Of a stretch of DNA of 64,000 nt, positions 18,903 through 28,200 are shown piece by piece. The translations under genes were made by a program, and so were the position numbers. The stretch lies in the NCBI GenBank assembly GCA_965206775.1, contig CBDBKU010000002.1, positions 248,001 to 312,000 of the forward strand. The letters are read 5' to 3'. The first letter of the stretch is position 1; every line of letters begins with the position of its first letter. Below the pieces are notes generated by a model. The model saw only the letters and a list, made by a program, of their open reading frames with translations. It ran no database searches and was not told where the DNA came from. This DNA comes from VXMF01 sp965206775. GTDB taxonomy: Bacteria; Acidobacteriota; Terriglobia; Bryobacterales; UBA6623.

Positions 18903-21248
18903 TCAGGCTCTGGCAACCTCCGCCCAGACCGCCGGGGGGCTCATCGGCAGGCGCTGCATTCGCACGCCCACGGCATTCCGGATCGCGTTCGCGATCGCGG
19001 CGGGCGGCGGGACGATGTTTGCCTCGCCGACGCCTCGCACGCCGAAGGGATGCCCGGGATTGGCGACTTCGACGATGCAGGTGTCGATCATCGGCAGATC
19101 CAGCGAGGTCGGCATGCGGTAGTCGAGGAGCGTGCTGTTGTCCATCGTGCCGTCGGCTCCCATGAAGTACTCCTCGTTGAGGGCCCATCCGATGCCTTGC
19201 ACCGAACCGCCTTGCATCTGGCCTTCGACGTAGCTTGGATGCACCGCTTTCCCGACGTCCTGCACGGCCGTGAAGCGGACGATATCCACTTTGCCCGTCT
19301 CGGGATCGACCTCGACATCGACAATATTCGCGGAGAACGATCCACCCACGCCGCGCGGCTTGACCGTCGCCGTGGCGCTCAAGGGACCGCCTGTCCTGCT
19401 GGCCTTCTCGGCGAGTTCCTGGAACGTGATGCTGTGCCCGCCGGCGGAATAGACGCCTTTCGCGTGCTCCACCTGGTCCGGGTCGAGGGACCACAGCTTG
19501 GCCGCCCTGGCCTTCATCTCCGCCACGACGCTCTGCGCCGCGTCGTACGCGGCCCATCCTGTGGCGAAGGTCGTACGGCTGCCGCCCGTCACGGACGTGA
19601 AGCCGACGGAATCCGTGTCGGCGACCTCGGGGAGAATGTCCTCGGCCGGGATCCCCAGCACCTCGGCGGCCTGCATGGCGATCGAGGTGCGGGTGCCTCC
19701 GATGTCGGTCGATCCTTCGACGAGATGGACGGTGCCGTTCGAATTGACGTGCAACGTGCAGCTCGATTCCAATCCGACGTTGAACCAGAAACCGACCGCG
19801 ACGCCGCGACCGCGGTTCGGACCTCCTAGCGGAGCGTGGTAGTGCGGGTGGTTCCGGACCGCCTCCAGCACTTCCTCGCATCCGATGCGGCGGAACTTCG
19901 GGCCGTCCGCGCGACGCGTCCCTTCCCTGGCAGCGTTGCGCAAGCGGAACTCGACCGGGTCCTGGCCGATCTTGGCAGCGACCTCGTCGATCACCTGCTC
20001 GGCAGCGAAGGCCGCTTGCGTCGCTCCAGGAGCCCTGTAGGCCGCGCAGCTCGGCTTGTTCACAACGACGTCGAAGCAGTCGATCGCGACGTTCTCGCAA
20101 TCGTAGACCGCGAAGATGCACATGCCGCCCGGGGCAACGAAGGAACCGGGATACGCACCGGCCTCGTAGGCAAGCGTCGCCTCGAGCGCCTGGATCTTCC
20201 CGTCGGACGACGCGCCGACCTTGACGCGGATGTGCGAGCCCGCCGTCGGACCGGTCCCGAGGAAGACGTCCTCCCGCGACATGACAATCTTGACGGGCCG
20301 GCCCGTCTTCTTCGACAGCAGGGCCGCAACCGGTTCCATGTAGACGGGGATCTTGCCGCCGAAGCCCCCTCCGATTTCCATCGGGGTCACCTTGACCTTC
20401 GAAACCGGCATTTCGAGGACCTTGGCGGTCACGTCTCGGACGACGAAGGCGCCTTGGGTAGAGCACCAGATGTGCAGGCGGCCGTCGTGATTCCAGAGCG
20501 CAGTCACGTTATGGGGCTCGATGTAGCCCTGGTGCACGGTGGCCGTGTCGAATGTCCGCTCGACCACGACATCGGAATTCGCGAAGCCCGCCTCCACGTC
20601 GCCCAGGGTCCATGCAAAATGCTCCGAAACGTTGGACACCTTGTCGGTCGGCTCTCCGAACTCCTTCGTTCGGAGATCGTCGTGCAGCACCTCGGCGCCT
20701 GGCTGCATCGCTTCAGGCGCCGTCATGGAGCTCGACAGCGGTTCGTACTCCACCTCGATAGCGTTCGCCGCCTCGAGCGCGGCATGCATGCTGTTGGCCG
20801 CCACGGCGGCCACTGCATGGCCCTGGTAGAGCACTTTTCCCTTGGCCATGATGTTGCCGTGGACATAGGAGAGCCGGGTCTCGCCCTCGCCGACATCGAC
20901 CAGCTTGTCCTCGGCGGGCGGGAGGTCGGCAGCGGTCACGACCGCGAACACGCCGTCCATCGCCTCCGCCTTCGAGATATCGACCGAGAGAATCCTCGCG
21001 TGAGCGTGCGGGCTTCGCACGATCGCTCCGTGCAGTGAGCCGGGAAGCAGGACGTCGGCACCGTACAGAGCACGGCCCGTGACCTTGTCCGTGCCGTCGT
21101 GGCGCACTGGGCGCGTGCCAACCACATCGAAGGTCTTGGTCGCGAGAACCATGTTGGGCTCGTAGCCGTTCTGGCTCGCAGCGCCGTTGCCGGACGCCTT
21201 AGCCGCTACGGTAGCGGCGAGCGCGGGATCTAGAGAAGTGGTGCTCAT
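18903..21248 (-). CDS. Xanthine dehydrogenase-family molybdopterin-binding large subunit
   Basis: 781 residues. The domain order is an aldehyde oxidase/xanthine dehydrogenase a/b hammerhead (KVTGRALYGADVLLPG) followed by the molybdopterin-binding domains with GGGFGGKIPVY, AYRAPGATQAAFAAEQ and the C-terminal GVGEANIVPPPAA, which carries the catalytic glutamate. The active-site loop reads AYRAPG, not the AYRCSFR of form I CO dehydrogenase, so it is a general hydroxylase. The ATG start overlaps the FeS-subunit stop (ATGA). No maturation (XdhC) gene is in view. Substrates may be a purine, nicotinate-like heterocycle or aldehyde. Confidence 0.92.
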   Translation of the reverse strand: MSTTSLDPALAATVAAKASGNGAASQNGYEPNMVLATKTFDVVGTRPVRHDGTDKVTGRALYGADVLLPGSLHGAIVRSPHAHARILSVDISKAEAMDGVFAVVTAADLPPAEDKLVDVGEGETRLSYVHGNIMAKGKVLYQGHAVAAVAANSMHAALEAANAIEVEYEPLSSSMTAPEAMQPGAEVLHDDLRTKEFGEPTDKVSNVSEHFAWTLGDVEAGFANSDVVVERTFDTATVHQGYIEPHNVTALWNHDGRLHIWCSTQGAFVVRDVTAKVLEMPVSKVKVTPMEIGGGFGGKIPVYMEPVAALLSKKTGRPVKIVMSREDVFLGTGPTAGSHIRVKVGASSDGKIQALEATLAYEAGAYPGSFVAPGGMCIFAVYDCENVAIDCFDVVVNKPSCAAYRAPGATQAAFAAEQVIDEVAAKIGQDPVEFRLRNAAREGTRRADGPKFRRIGCEEVLEAVRNHPHYHAPLGGPNRGRGVAVGFWFNVGLESSCTLHVNSNGTVHLVEGSTDIGGTRTSIAMQAAEVLGIPAEDILPEVADTDSVGFTSVTGGSRTTFATGWAAYDAAQSVVAEMKARAAKLWSLDPDQVEHAKGVYSAGGHSITFQELAEKASRTGGPLSATATVKPRGVGGSFSANIVDVEVDPETGKVDIVRFTAVQDVGKAVHPSYVEGQMQGGSVQGIGWALNEEYFMGADGTMDNSTLLDYRMPTSLDLPMIDTCIVEVANPGHPFGVRGVGEANIVPPPAAIANAIRNAVGVRMQRLPMSPPAVWAEVARA

Positions 21249-21733
21249 GATGCGGTCTCCTGCTCCTGGATTCGGGTTGCGGCCGACTGCACCGAGCGGA
21301 TGATCTTGTCGTAGCCGGTGCAGCGGCACAGGTTATTCGCCAGCCAGAGCCGGATTTCGCTCTCGCTGGGGTTGGGATTCCGGTCCAGAAGCGCCTTCGA
21401 TGCGACGATGAACCCGGGCGTGCAGACGCCGCACTGCAGGGCGGCGCCCTCGAGAAACGCAGCCTGCACGTCGTGCAGCGCGCTGCCTTCGGCAATGCCC
21501 TCGATCGTCAGGATCGTGGCACCCTCGGCCTCCACGCCCAGCACAAGGCAGGCCGGCACGATGCGGCCGTCCATCTCCACCGTGCATGCGCCGCAGTTCC
21601 CGTCGTTGCAGCCTTCCTTGGTTCCGGTCAGGCGCAGGATATCGCGCAGGACCTCTAGCAGCGACTGCCGCGGCTCGCAGAGGAATTCGGCCGGCTGGCC
21701 GTTGATGGTTGTCCGTACGTGTGTCGATTGCAT
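21245..21733 (-). CDS. Xanthine dehydrogenase-family [2Fe-2S] small subunit
   Basis: 162 residues. Two iron-sulfur domains are visible: the plant-ferredoxin-like site CNDGNCGACTVEMDG followed by a Cys at ACLV, and the C-terminal helical site CGVCTPGF...CRCTGY. It transfers electrons from the Mo site of the large subunit to the FAD subunit. The start at 21733 is chosen because a conserved TTINGQPAEF strand follows directly and AGGGGAGCGAAAGG lies upstream. The frame is open for a further ~280 codons upstream, but that part overlaps the FAD-subunit gene. Confidence 0.93.
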   Translation of the reverse strand: MQSTHVRTTINGQPAEFLCEPRQSLLEVLRDILRLTGTKEGCNDGNCGACTVEMDGRIVPACLVLGVEAEGATILTIEGIAEGSALHDVQAAFLEGAALQCGVCTPGFIVASKALLDRNPNPSESEIRLWLANNLCRCTGYDKIIRSVQSAATRIQEQETAS

Positions 21734-21750
21734 GACCTTTCGCTCCCCTT

Positions 21751-22626
21751 CTAGTCGAGCGATCCGCCCGCCCTCTGGACCGCGGTCTCCAGAGCGCGAC
21801 GCGTCAATACTTCGCACAGGTTCCGGCGGTATTCCACCGTTCCTCGCATATCGGCGATCGGGCTCGCGGCAGCCCTCGCTGCAGCGGCGGCCCTCGCGAC
21901 CGCCGCGCGGCCGACAGGCTGCCCCCTGAGGGCCGCTCCGGCCGCCCTCACGAATAGCGGAGTGGGAGCGACTGACGCAAGCGCGACGCGGCCGTCGCGG
22001 AACAAGCCGTCCGCAAGGGTGACAGAGACGCCCGCGCCTGCCACGGCGATATCCATTTCGTTCCGGGGAATGAAGCGCAGGTAGCAGGCTCCTGAATTCG
22101 CAGGGGGCGGGGGCAGGCGCAAGGAGACCAGCACCTCCGTGTCGACCAGCACGCTGCGACCGGGAGCTATGCAGAAATCCTCTACGGGAACTTCGCGCTC
22201 CCCGGCCGCCGACGCAATTCGACAGGTGGCCCCGAGCGCGATCAGTGCGGGCACGGCATCCGCGCTCGGCGCGGCGTTGCATAGGTTGCCTCCGACCGAG
22301 GCGCGCCCTTGGATCTGCGTGCCGCCAATCATCGAAACGGTGTCGATCAGGCCAGGGTACTCCCGGCAAACCGTCTCGTCGCCGTACACGCGATAGCAGG
22401 GGACCGCCGCCCCGAGCGTGAGGCCGGCGCCAGGGTCGTAGCGGAGCTCGTTCAGCTCCGGAACCGCTTTCACGTCCACCAGAACGCGGTTCTTGCGACG
22501 GCCGGCCCGCATCTGCACGAGCAGGTCCGTCCCGCCTGAGAGAGCCCTGGCGTCGGAGCCGTGCTCGGCAAAGGCCCGCAGGCACTCGTCCAGAGTGCGC
22601 GGGCGGAGATAGTCAACCCAGTGCAA
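21751..22626 (-). CDS. Xanthine dehydrogenase-family FAD-binding medium subunit
   Basis: 291 residues with the FAD-site motifs ALSGGTDLLVQMRAGR and TQIQGRASVGGNLCNAAPS. The chosen start is a TTG at 22626, because AAGGAGG lies nine bases upstream and the mature protein begins with the typical YLRPRTLDECLRAF. Longer in-frame starts would extend 54 codons into the promoter region of the divergent sigma gene. It is the first gene of the FAD-FeS-Mo operon; 17 bases separate it from the FeS gene. Confidence 0.9.
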   Translation of the reverse strand: MHWVDYLRPRTLDECLRAFAEHGSDARALSGGTDLLVQMRAGRRKNRVLVDVKAVPELNELRYDPGAGLTLGAAVPCYRVYGDETVCREYPGLIDTVSMIGGTQIQGRASVGGNLCNAAPSADAVPALIALGATCRIASAAGEREVPVEDFCIAPGRSVLVDTEVLVSLRLPPPPANSGACYLRFIPRNEMDIAVAGAGVSVTLADGLFRDGRVALASVAPTPLFVRAAGAALRGQPVGRAAVARAAAAARAAASPIADMRGTVEYRRNLCEVLTRRALETAVQRAGGSLD

Positions 22627-22815
22627 AAGGCGGATCCTCCTTGGGTTCCTTCCTCTCCCCGCAGCTTGCGAGCCGGCGGGAGGTTCGAACCGGACTCCCA
22701 TTATAAGGAGGAAAACCGCCCGCCCGGATCCCGCCGTCCCTGCGATTCGCGGATGGCTTCGCGGGACCCTCAGTGACAGTCCGGGCACACTTGGCGCCCG
22801 GCGTCAAGATACGGG

Positions 22816-22844
22816 TTGACACTTCGCCCCCGCGGGCTGACAAT
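22816..22844 (+). promoter_or_regulatory. Sigma-70-type promoter upstream of ECF sigma gene
   Basis: TTGACA at 22816-22821 is separated by exactly 17 bases from GACAAT at 22839-22844. The -35 is perfect and the -10 matches at four of six positions. It lies about 90 bases before the sigma-factor start in the divergent spacer shared with the FAD-subunit gene. A housekeeping-type promoter here would give basal expression of the sigma/anti-sigma/receptor operon. The rest of the ~300-base spacer shows no gene. Confidence 0.55.
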
Positions 22845-22934
22845 CTTAGATGGAAGCATCCTTGCCGTAAGAATGCCTCGCTCAATCGTCTAGGCATTGA
22901 TAGGCAACGGACGCTCGCGAGTTGTTCTGTGCCT

Positions 22935-23492
22935 ATGCCCGGTCAGCCAGAAGCTATTAAGCAGGCCGCATGGGAGACGGAGCAGCTGTTCACGGAGCAT
23001 TCCTCCAGTCTGATTGGCTACTTGCGCAGCGGAGTGCGCAATGTCACGGACATCGAGGATATAGCCCAGGAAACTTTCGTCCGCTACTTCCAGGCTCGCA
23101 GCAACGGGGAGTCGATCGACAACCCGAAGGGTTGGCTGTACCGTGTGGGCCGGCGCCTTGCGCTGGACCACGCGAAGAAGTCCAAGCCGGTCCTGCTCGA
23201 CGACGCCGGATGGAGCAAGGTCGAGGCGCAAAATGCGTATCGCCCGCCTCCGGACTCGCTCGACAGATCGCTCCGTTCGCCGAATCTTCCCTGGCACTTG
23301 CTGACCGAGGTGGAGAAGGAATGCCTGCTGCTGCGGGCGGAGGGACTGACATTTCGAGAAATTGCAGAGGTACTGGACGTTTCGATCTCGACCGTCGCGA
23401 GCTACGTGGCTCGGGCGATCAGGAAGCTCCGGCAAGTGGTAGCCAAACCCAGTGAGACACCTGACCACAGAAGAATTACTGCTCTACGCTGA
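22935..23492 (+). CDS. ECF-type RNA polymerase sigma factor
   Basis: 185 residues. Region 2 is visible as LFTEHSSSLIGYLRSGVRN with TDIEDIAQETFVRYF (core binding and -10 recognition). Region 4 is LTEVEKECLLLRAEGLTFREIAEVLDVS with a helix-turn-helix ending TVASYVARAIRKLR. The ATG at 22935 is taken as start because residues before it do not resemble the family. The gene overlaps the following anti-sigma gene by 41 bases, implying coupled translation and a cognate pair. Confidence 0.9.
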   Translation: MPGQPEAIKQAAWETEQLFTEHSSSLIGYLRSGVRNVTDIEDIAQETFVRYFQARSNGESIDNPKGWLYRVGRRLALDHAKKSKPVLLDDAGWSKVEAQNAYRPPPDSLDRSLRSPNLPWHLLTEVEKECLLLRAEGLTFREIAEVLDVSISTVASYVARAIRKLRQVVAKPSETPDHRRITALR

Positions 23493-25194
23493 AGGCGAGC
23501 TAGAGGGTCGAGAGCTATGCCGGCACGTGCCGGATTGCGTCGAATGCAAGGCGCAGCTCGTCGACATACAGGAAACCTACGTCCACGCCGCGCGCGCGAT
23601 TCGTTCGCATGCCCAGGTTCCTCCAGCGCAACCGGCCCAGTTGCAGAGGCTGCGCCAGCGCCTGGCGGTGGAAGCGGAACTGCTCGCCGCGCATCTGTCC
23701 ACCGAGGACTTGCTCCTTTCCGTCGAGAATGGAACGAGCATCGACGGACGAGCACATCTCTCGGCGTGCTCAGGCTGCCAGGATCGCGCTGCCGACCTCC
23801 ACTTGCAGCTTGCCGAGATCGAGGTGGAGCTTCACCGCCAGGTTGCCTTCGAGTTTCCCGATGAGCGTCGGGCGGCCGCCCTGGCCGCGCTGCGCGTGCG
23901 ACTCGAACGGGAAGTAGAGACCCGGACGGCCAAGACCACCGAGCCGAGATGGCGGCTGCCTAGCTTCAGCCTGCCCCGGATTCCCGCCTTCGCCTCGTAC
24001 GCGACTGCCTTCGCAGCGGTCTGCCTGGCCGTTTGGACGGGACTGAACGTGCGCTTCACCGAAGTCCCAGCCCCCGAGTCCCTAGCCCGGCTTGCAACGC
24101 CCGCCACGCCCGAGCTGGCCCTGATCCTGCGGAACGAACCCGCAGCGACGTCGGATGCGACCGGGACCGCTCGATTGCCGCAACGCTTCGAATGGGAGCC
24201 TTCGGCGGCCTCTGCCGTCCCGGCGGCACCAACCGGGCTCGCGGATGCCGGGGCTCCGGAGCTGGCACTGGCCGGGCACTGGGGTGATCCCGTAGCGTTC
24301 GACCTGCCCAGCCTGTCGGACCTGCCGGGTCCGCCATCCAGCCAGCAGGCGCTTGCGGCCAATGCAGTGCCTGTGCCCGCGCGCTCCGCCCTGTCGGTCC
24401 AGGAATCGGCCGAGTCAGTGGTCGAAGGCAGATGGATGCTTGTCCGGACTGGCTTCTGGAAGCACGGATTCGACGCCGACGATTCCGGCGGGGGGATTCG
24501 CTTCACCGGTTCGGTGCCGAGCGAACGTGACCGTATCGCTGCCGAGGATGCCCTGCTTGCCGTTGCGAACGGCTGGCCGGTCGATTTCGAGATCGCGGTT
24601 CGAACGCCTCGGGCCGACCTGCCTGCAGGCGTGGCTCCCGCCGCGGTCGGACGGGTGCGGCAAGCGGGCGGCTTGGTCCGGAATTCCCTCGTGCAGCACT
24701 ACGAGGACGCAGCCCGGCGTTCGTTCCGTCAACCGGATCGGAGCCTGCTTGAAAGTGAACTGGACCGCTACGTGAGCGACGTGCTCCGGCACGACGCTGA
24801 ATTGCTTTCGCACGTGCACGCGCTGCACAGCCTGCTGAACCGTCCCGGCATCGATGAGGCCAGGCACTCGGATAGCTTCCGCAAGGTCGTACGCTTCCAT
24901 CTGGACGCGATCTCCAACCACGAGGCCGGCATCTACGACCGGCTTTCGGAAGCGCTCCCGCGCCGCTACTGGGCGTACAGGAGCCAGAACGATGTTCCGG
25001 CGGACGTCGAGAGCTTCGGGGCGGCGAGCCTGGATCTGCTCCGGGACGCCCTGGCGCTGGACCGCGCATTGAATTCGCTTCTTTTCCCCAGCAGCGAGGC
25101 GCTGGACGCGCGGGAAAGCAATCTCTCCAGCGCGAGCCTGCTCGCGCGGGTACGCCAACAAGCCCGCCGGCTCAAGGCCGCCGTCAAGCAATAG
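23452..25194 (+). CDS. Membrane anti-sigma factor with tandem zinc-binding motifs and long periplasmic domain
   Basis: 580 residues from a GTG overlapping the sigma gene. The cytoplasmic part holds two copies of an HxxxCxxC zinc-anti-sigma motif: H25-x3-C29-x2-C32 and H102-x3-C106-x2-C109. Each is preceded by a similar TEELLLYAEGELEG / TEDLLLSVENGTSIDG helix, indicating an internal duplication. A single membrane helix lies at about residues 178-196 (FASYATAFAAVCLAVW). The ~380-residue region after it is proline-rich, then helical, with no family I recognise. It probably sequesters the sigma factor and senses an envelope signal, perhaps from TonB receptor 2 directly downstream. Function is inferred from the motif and gene order. 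Confidence 0.72.
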   Translation: MRHLTTEELLLYAEGELEGRELCRHVPDCVECKAQLVDIQETYVHAARAIRSHAQVPPAQPAQLQRLRQRLAVEAELLAAHLSTEDLLLSVENGTSIDGRAHLSACSGCQDRAADLHLQLAEIEVELHRQVAFEFPDERRAAALAALRVRLEREVETRTAKTTEPRWRLPSFSLPRIPAFASYATAFAAVCLAVWTGLNVRFTEVPAPESLARLATPATPELALILRNEPAATSDATGTARLPQRFEWEPSAASAVPAAPTGLADAGAPELALAGHWGDPVAFDLPSLSDLPGPPSSQQALAANAVPVPARSALSVQESAESVVEGRWMLVRTGFWKHGFDADDSGGGIRFTGSVPSERDRIAAEDALLAVANGWPVDFEIAVRTPRADLPAGVAPAAVGRVRQAGGLVRNSLVQHYEDAARRSFRQPDRSLLESELDRYVSDVLRHDAELLSHVHALHSLLNRPGIDEARHSDSFRKVVRFHLDAISNHEAGIYDRLSEALPRRYWAYRSQNDVPADVESFGAASLDLLRDALALDRALNSLLFPSSEALDARESNLSSASLLARVRQQARRLKAAVKQ

Positions 25195-25210
25195 CTAGAC
25201 TAAGACTACT

Positions 25211-28200
25211 GTGCGCCACGCCCTTAAGTGTGGCTCGGTCCTTGCGTTGCTCTCAGCGTCGCTGGCCTTGGTGCCCGCAAGCGCGCACGAAGTTCACGGC
25301 CACGTCCTAGACGAGCGACAAGAGCCGCTGGCGGGCGTGGATGTGCAGCTGATCAACCTCGGCAACGCCCGAGTGCTCCGCCAGCGCACGGGCACCGACG
25401 GTGCCTTCCTGTTCGAGAGCGTCCTTTCGGGGAAGTACTCTCTCGCCTTGGTCCATGCCCGTTACACGGCATGGCGAAGCGAGCCTTTCGAGGTGCTGCC
25501 AGGCATCCCGGTCGAGTTTCCGCCGATTGGCATGCGGCAGTTGCAGCCCGCGCTGACGAGGCCGCGCTCCGGGCTCGAGGAGATGGCGCTCGAGTACGGA
25601 CTGGCTCGGGAGCAGATCGAGGCGATGCCGATCGTGATCGGCTCGGAGGGACGCACGACGGTCGACAAGCTGCTCCATCTCGTGCCGGGCCTCACCCCTG
25701 CAACATCGCTCGACATCGATCCGTTCACGGGCCGGGCGGCGGCCGTCTCAGCCAACGGCTCCCGAAGCTCGTTCATCAACTACAAGCTCGATGGCGCCTC
25801 GAACAACGCGCAGAACCGAATCACCGGGGCGCAAGCCGCGAACTTCGGCCCTGTCCCGGAAGCGATCGAATCGATCCAGGTGATCACTCATACCTATTCG
25901 GCGCGCGAGGGCCGCAACGCAGGCGCAGTGGTCGCCCCGAGATTCCGTTCGGGCACGGAGCAATGGCACGGTCACGTTCGAGGCTACATGCGGCCGCCCT
26001 GGAACGAATCCTTCGGGGCGTTCGACGGGTCGCAGGACCGCGTTGGCGGCTGGGCGGGAGGAGCTCAGGCCGGCGGGCCGCTGTGGCCGCGAGGCAAGGT
26101 CCACGCCTTCGTGGACGGCGAGGCCTGGCTCACGAACCGGTCGCACGAATCACTGAGGCGAGTGCTGAGCGACAACGAGCGAAGCGGCAACTTTTTCGGA
26201 TTCGAGAAGCTGCCGACCGACCCCTTGAGCGGCCAGGATTTTCCAAACGGAAAGATCCCGGCTTATCGGCTCGACCCGCTCATGCAGAGCTACCTGGACA
26301 CCTTCGTCCCACCAGCCAACCTGGAGGGCGGCTGGCTGCAATCGGAAGAGAGCCTGACGAGCTACGGACAAGTGTTCCTGGCGCGGATCGACCGCCGGTC
26401 GAAGTCGCTGTCCCACTACCTGAGCCATTACGTCTACAACAACAGGGTCCGGGAGCCTACCGCGGAGGCGTTCACGACCTCGCCCGGCACCGTGACCGAC
26501 CGCAGGCAGGTCTCGCAGCACGCGCAGTACGCCTTGACGCATACGGCGCCTCCGTACTTCGTGCACTCGCTGCGCCTGGCCTTGCAGCGCCTTTCGAGCG
26601 AGCAGCTCAGCGGGCACAGGGCGTACCGGGGCATCGGCGCCGAGGACTTTGGATTCGACTACTCCGGCTCCGACTTGCATCCAAGAACGATCCCCGACGT
26701 CCGGCTTTGGCATGACACAGGCCAATTGCAGCTCTACGTGGCGCCTTTCATCGATTCCGAGGACTCCGTCCAGACCACGCTGCAACTGCTCTACGACCTG
26801 GAGTTCCGCTACCGGCGGCACGCTGTCCGGGCGGGCCTCATGACGCAGCAGGGAGCATGGCCGTTCGCGAACGCAGAGAACTCCGCAGGCAGCTTCAGCT
26901 TCCCGGCACCGCCTAGGCCGCCAGCACGGTTCCGAGGGCAGGGACTGAGAGACATGCTGCTGGGACGTCCTGGAGAGTACCGCTTGCAGACGGCGCGCAG
27001 CCTGGACCTGCACTGGCAGGAATTCGCCGCCTTCGCCGAAGCCGAGATCCGCCCGTGGCGGGATCTCAAGGTGACGTTCGGGGTTCGCTACGAGGAGCAG
27101 CCGCCTGGCACGGACAAGTGGGACCGCCTAATGACCTTCCGGGAAGGGACGCAGAGCGTCCGATTCCCGGAGTCGCTGCCTAACCTGCTCTTTCCGGGCG
27201 ACACCGATCCCGACGGGAACGTGCTGCCGAGGTCGACGATCATGTCGCGGGGGCGCAACTTCTCGCCGCGCATCGGCGTGGCGTTTTCGCCGTCGTGGGA
27301 CGGCCGGGCATCGCGCTGGTTGCTCGGTGAGTCCGGCCGCTCGGTGTTCCGAGCCGCCTACGGCGTCTTCTTCGACCATGGCACGTTCGCAGGGTCAAGC
27401 GCCGCCGCGCTCTTCCAAGCGACATACCCGCCCTTCAGCGTGGACAACCGATTCGCGCTGCGCAACCCGGCGGGCGCGTTCGAAGCTCCGATCGCAGCCC
27501 TGCCGAGCCTCCAGCCGACCACGTTCCGGCCGACGGTCGCTCGCTACCCGATCCTCGTGTTCGACCCGGATTTCGAGAACGCTCGCGCCGAGCACTGGAA
27601 CGTCAGCTGGCAGCGATTGCTCCCCGGTCGGGTATTCCTGACAGCAAGCTATCTCGGCACGCGGTCCCTGCGCTTGCAGCAGCAGCGCGAGCTGAACGTC
27701 TTCGTGCGCAACCCGCTGCGCAGCTTCGGATCCGTTCGCAACATGCGGAGGTTCTCGAGATTCGACAACATACGATCGTTCGAGAGCTCGGGAGGGGCGC
27801 GTTACGAGGCTGTCCAGCTGCGAGCCAACCGCTACCTCCATCGCGGCCTGGCGCTCGACGTCGGATACAGCTGGAGCCAGTCGTTCGACAACGGCAGCAC
27901 AGTCTTCGGGGACGAGCTTGTCGGAGAGGCGTGGACCTACTCGAACTTCGACCGCCGGCACTCCCTGACTGCCGTTTGGCACTACCAGATGCGCCTGCCG
28001 CGGCACTGGACCGACAACGCTGCCTGGGCCGACCGCTGGACGGTCAGCGGCATCTGGCGGTTGCGGTCGGGTCTGCCGCTCGACATCCGCCAGACCGAAG
28101 ACCCGACCTACACATTCCAGCAGGTGGGCAGGCCGGATCGAATCGGAGCGTACACGAAGCTCGATCCAAGGAACCTGAGAACCTACGCGATGGCAAATGG

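Noticed and set aside
18802..20466. 554-codon minus-strand frame overlapping purC and the Mo subunit
   Set aside because: It is Arg/Gly-rich with no motif, while the other frame of the same strand encodes conserved motifs.
19836..21038. 400-codon plus-strand frame inside the molybdoenzyme large subunit
   Set aside because: It is antisense to conserved xanthine-dehydrogenase motifs on the minus strand and has the composition of a shadow frame.
18903..22626. Form I CO dehydrogenase (coxMSL)
   Set aside because: The FAD-FeS-Mo gene order is similar, but the large-subunit loop reads AYRAPG instead of AYRCSFR.
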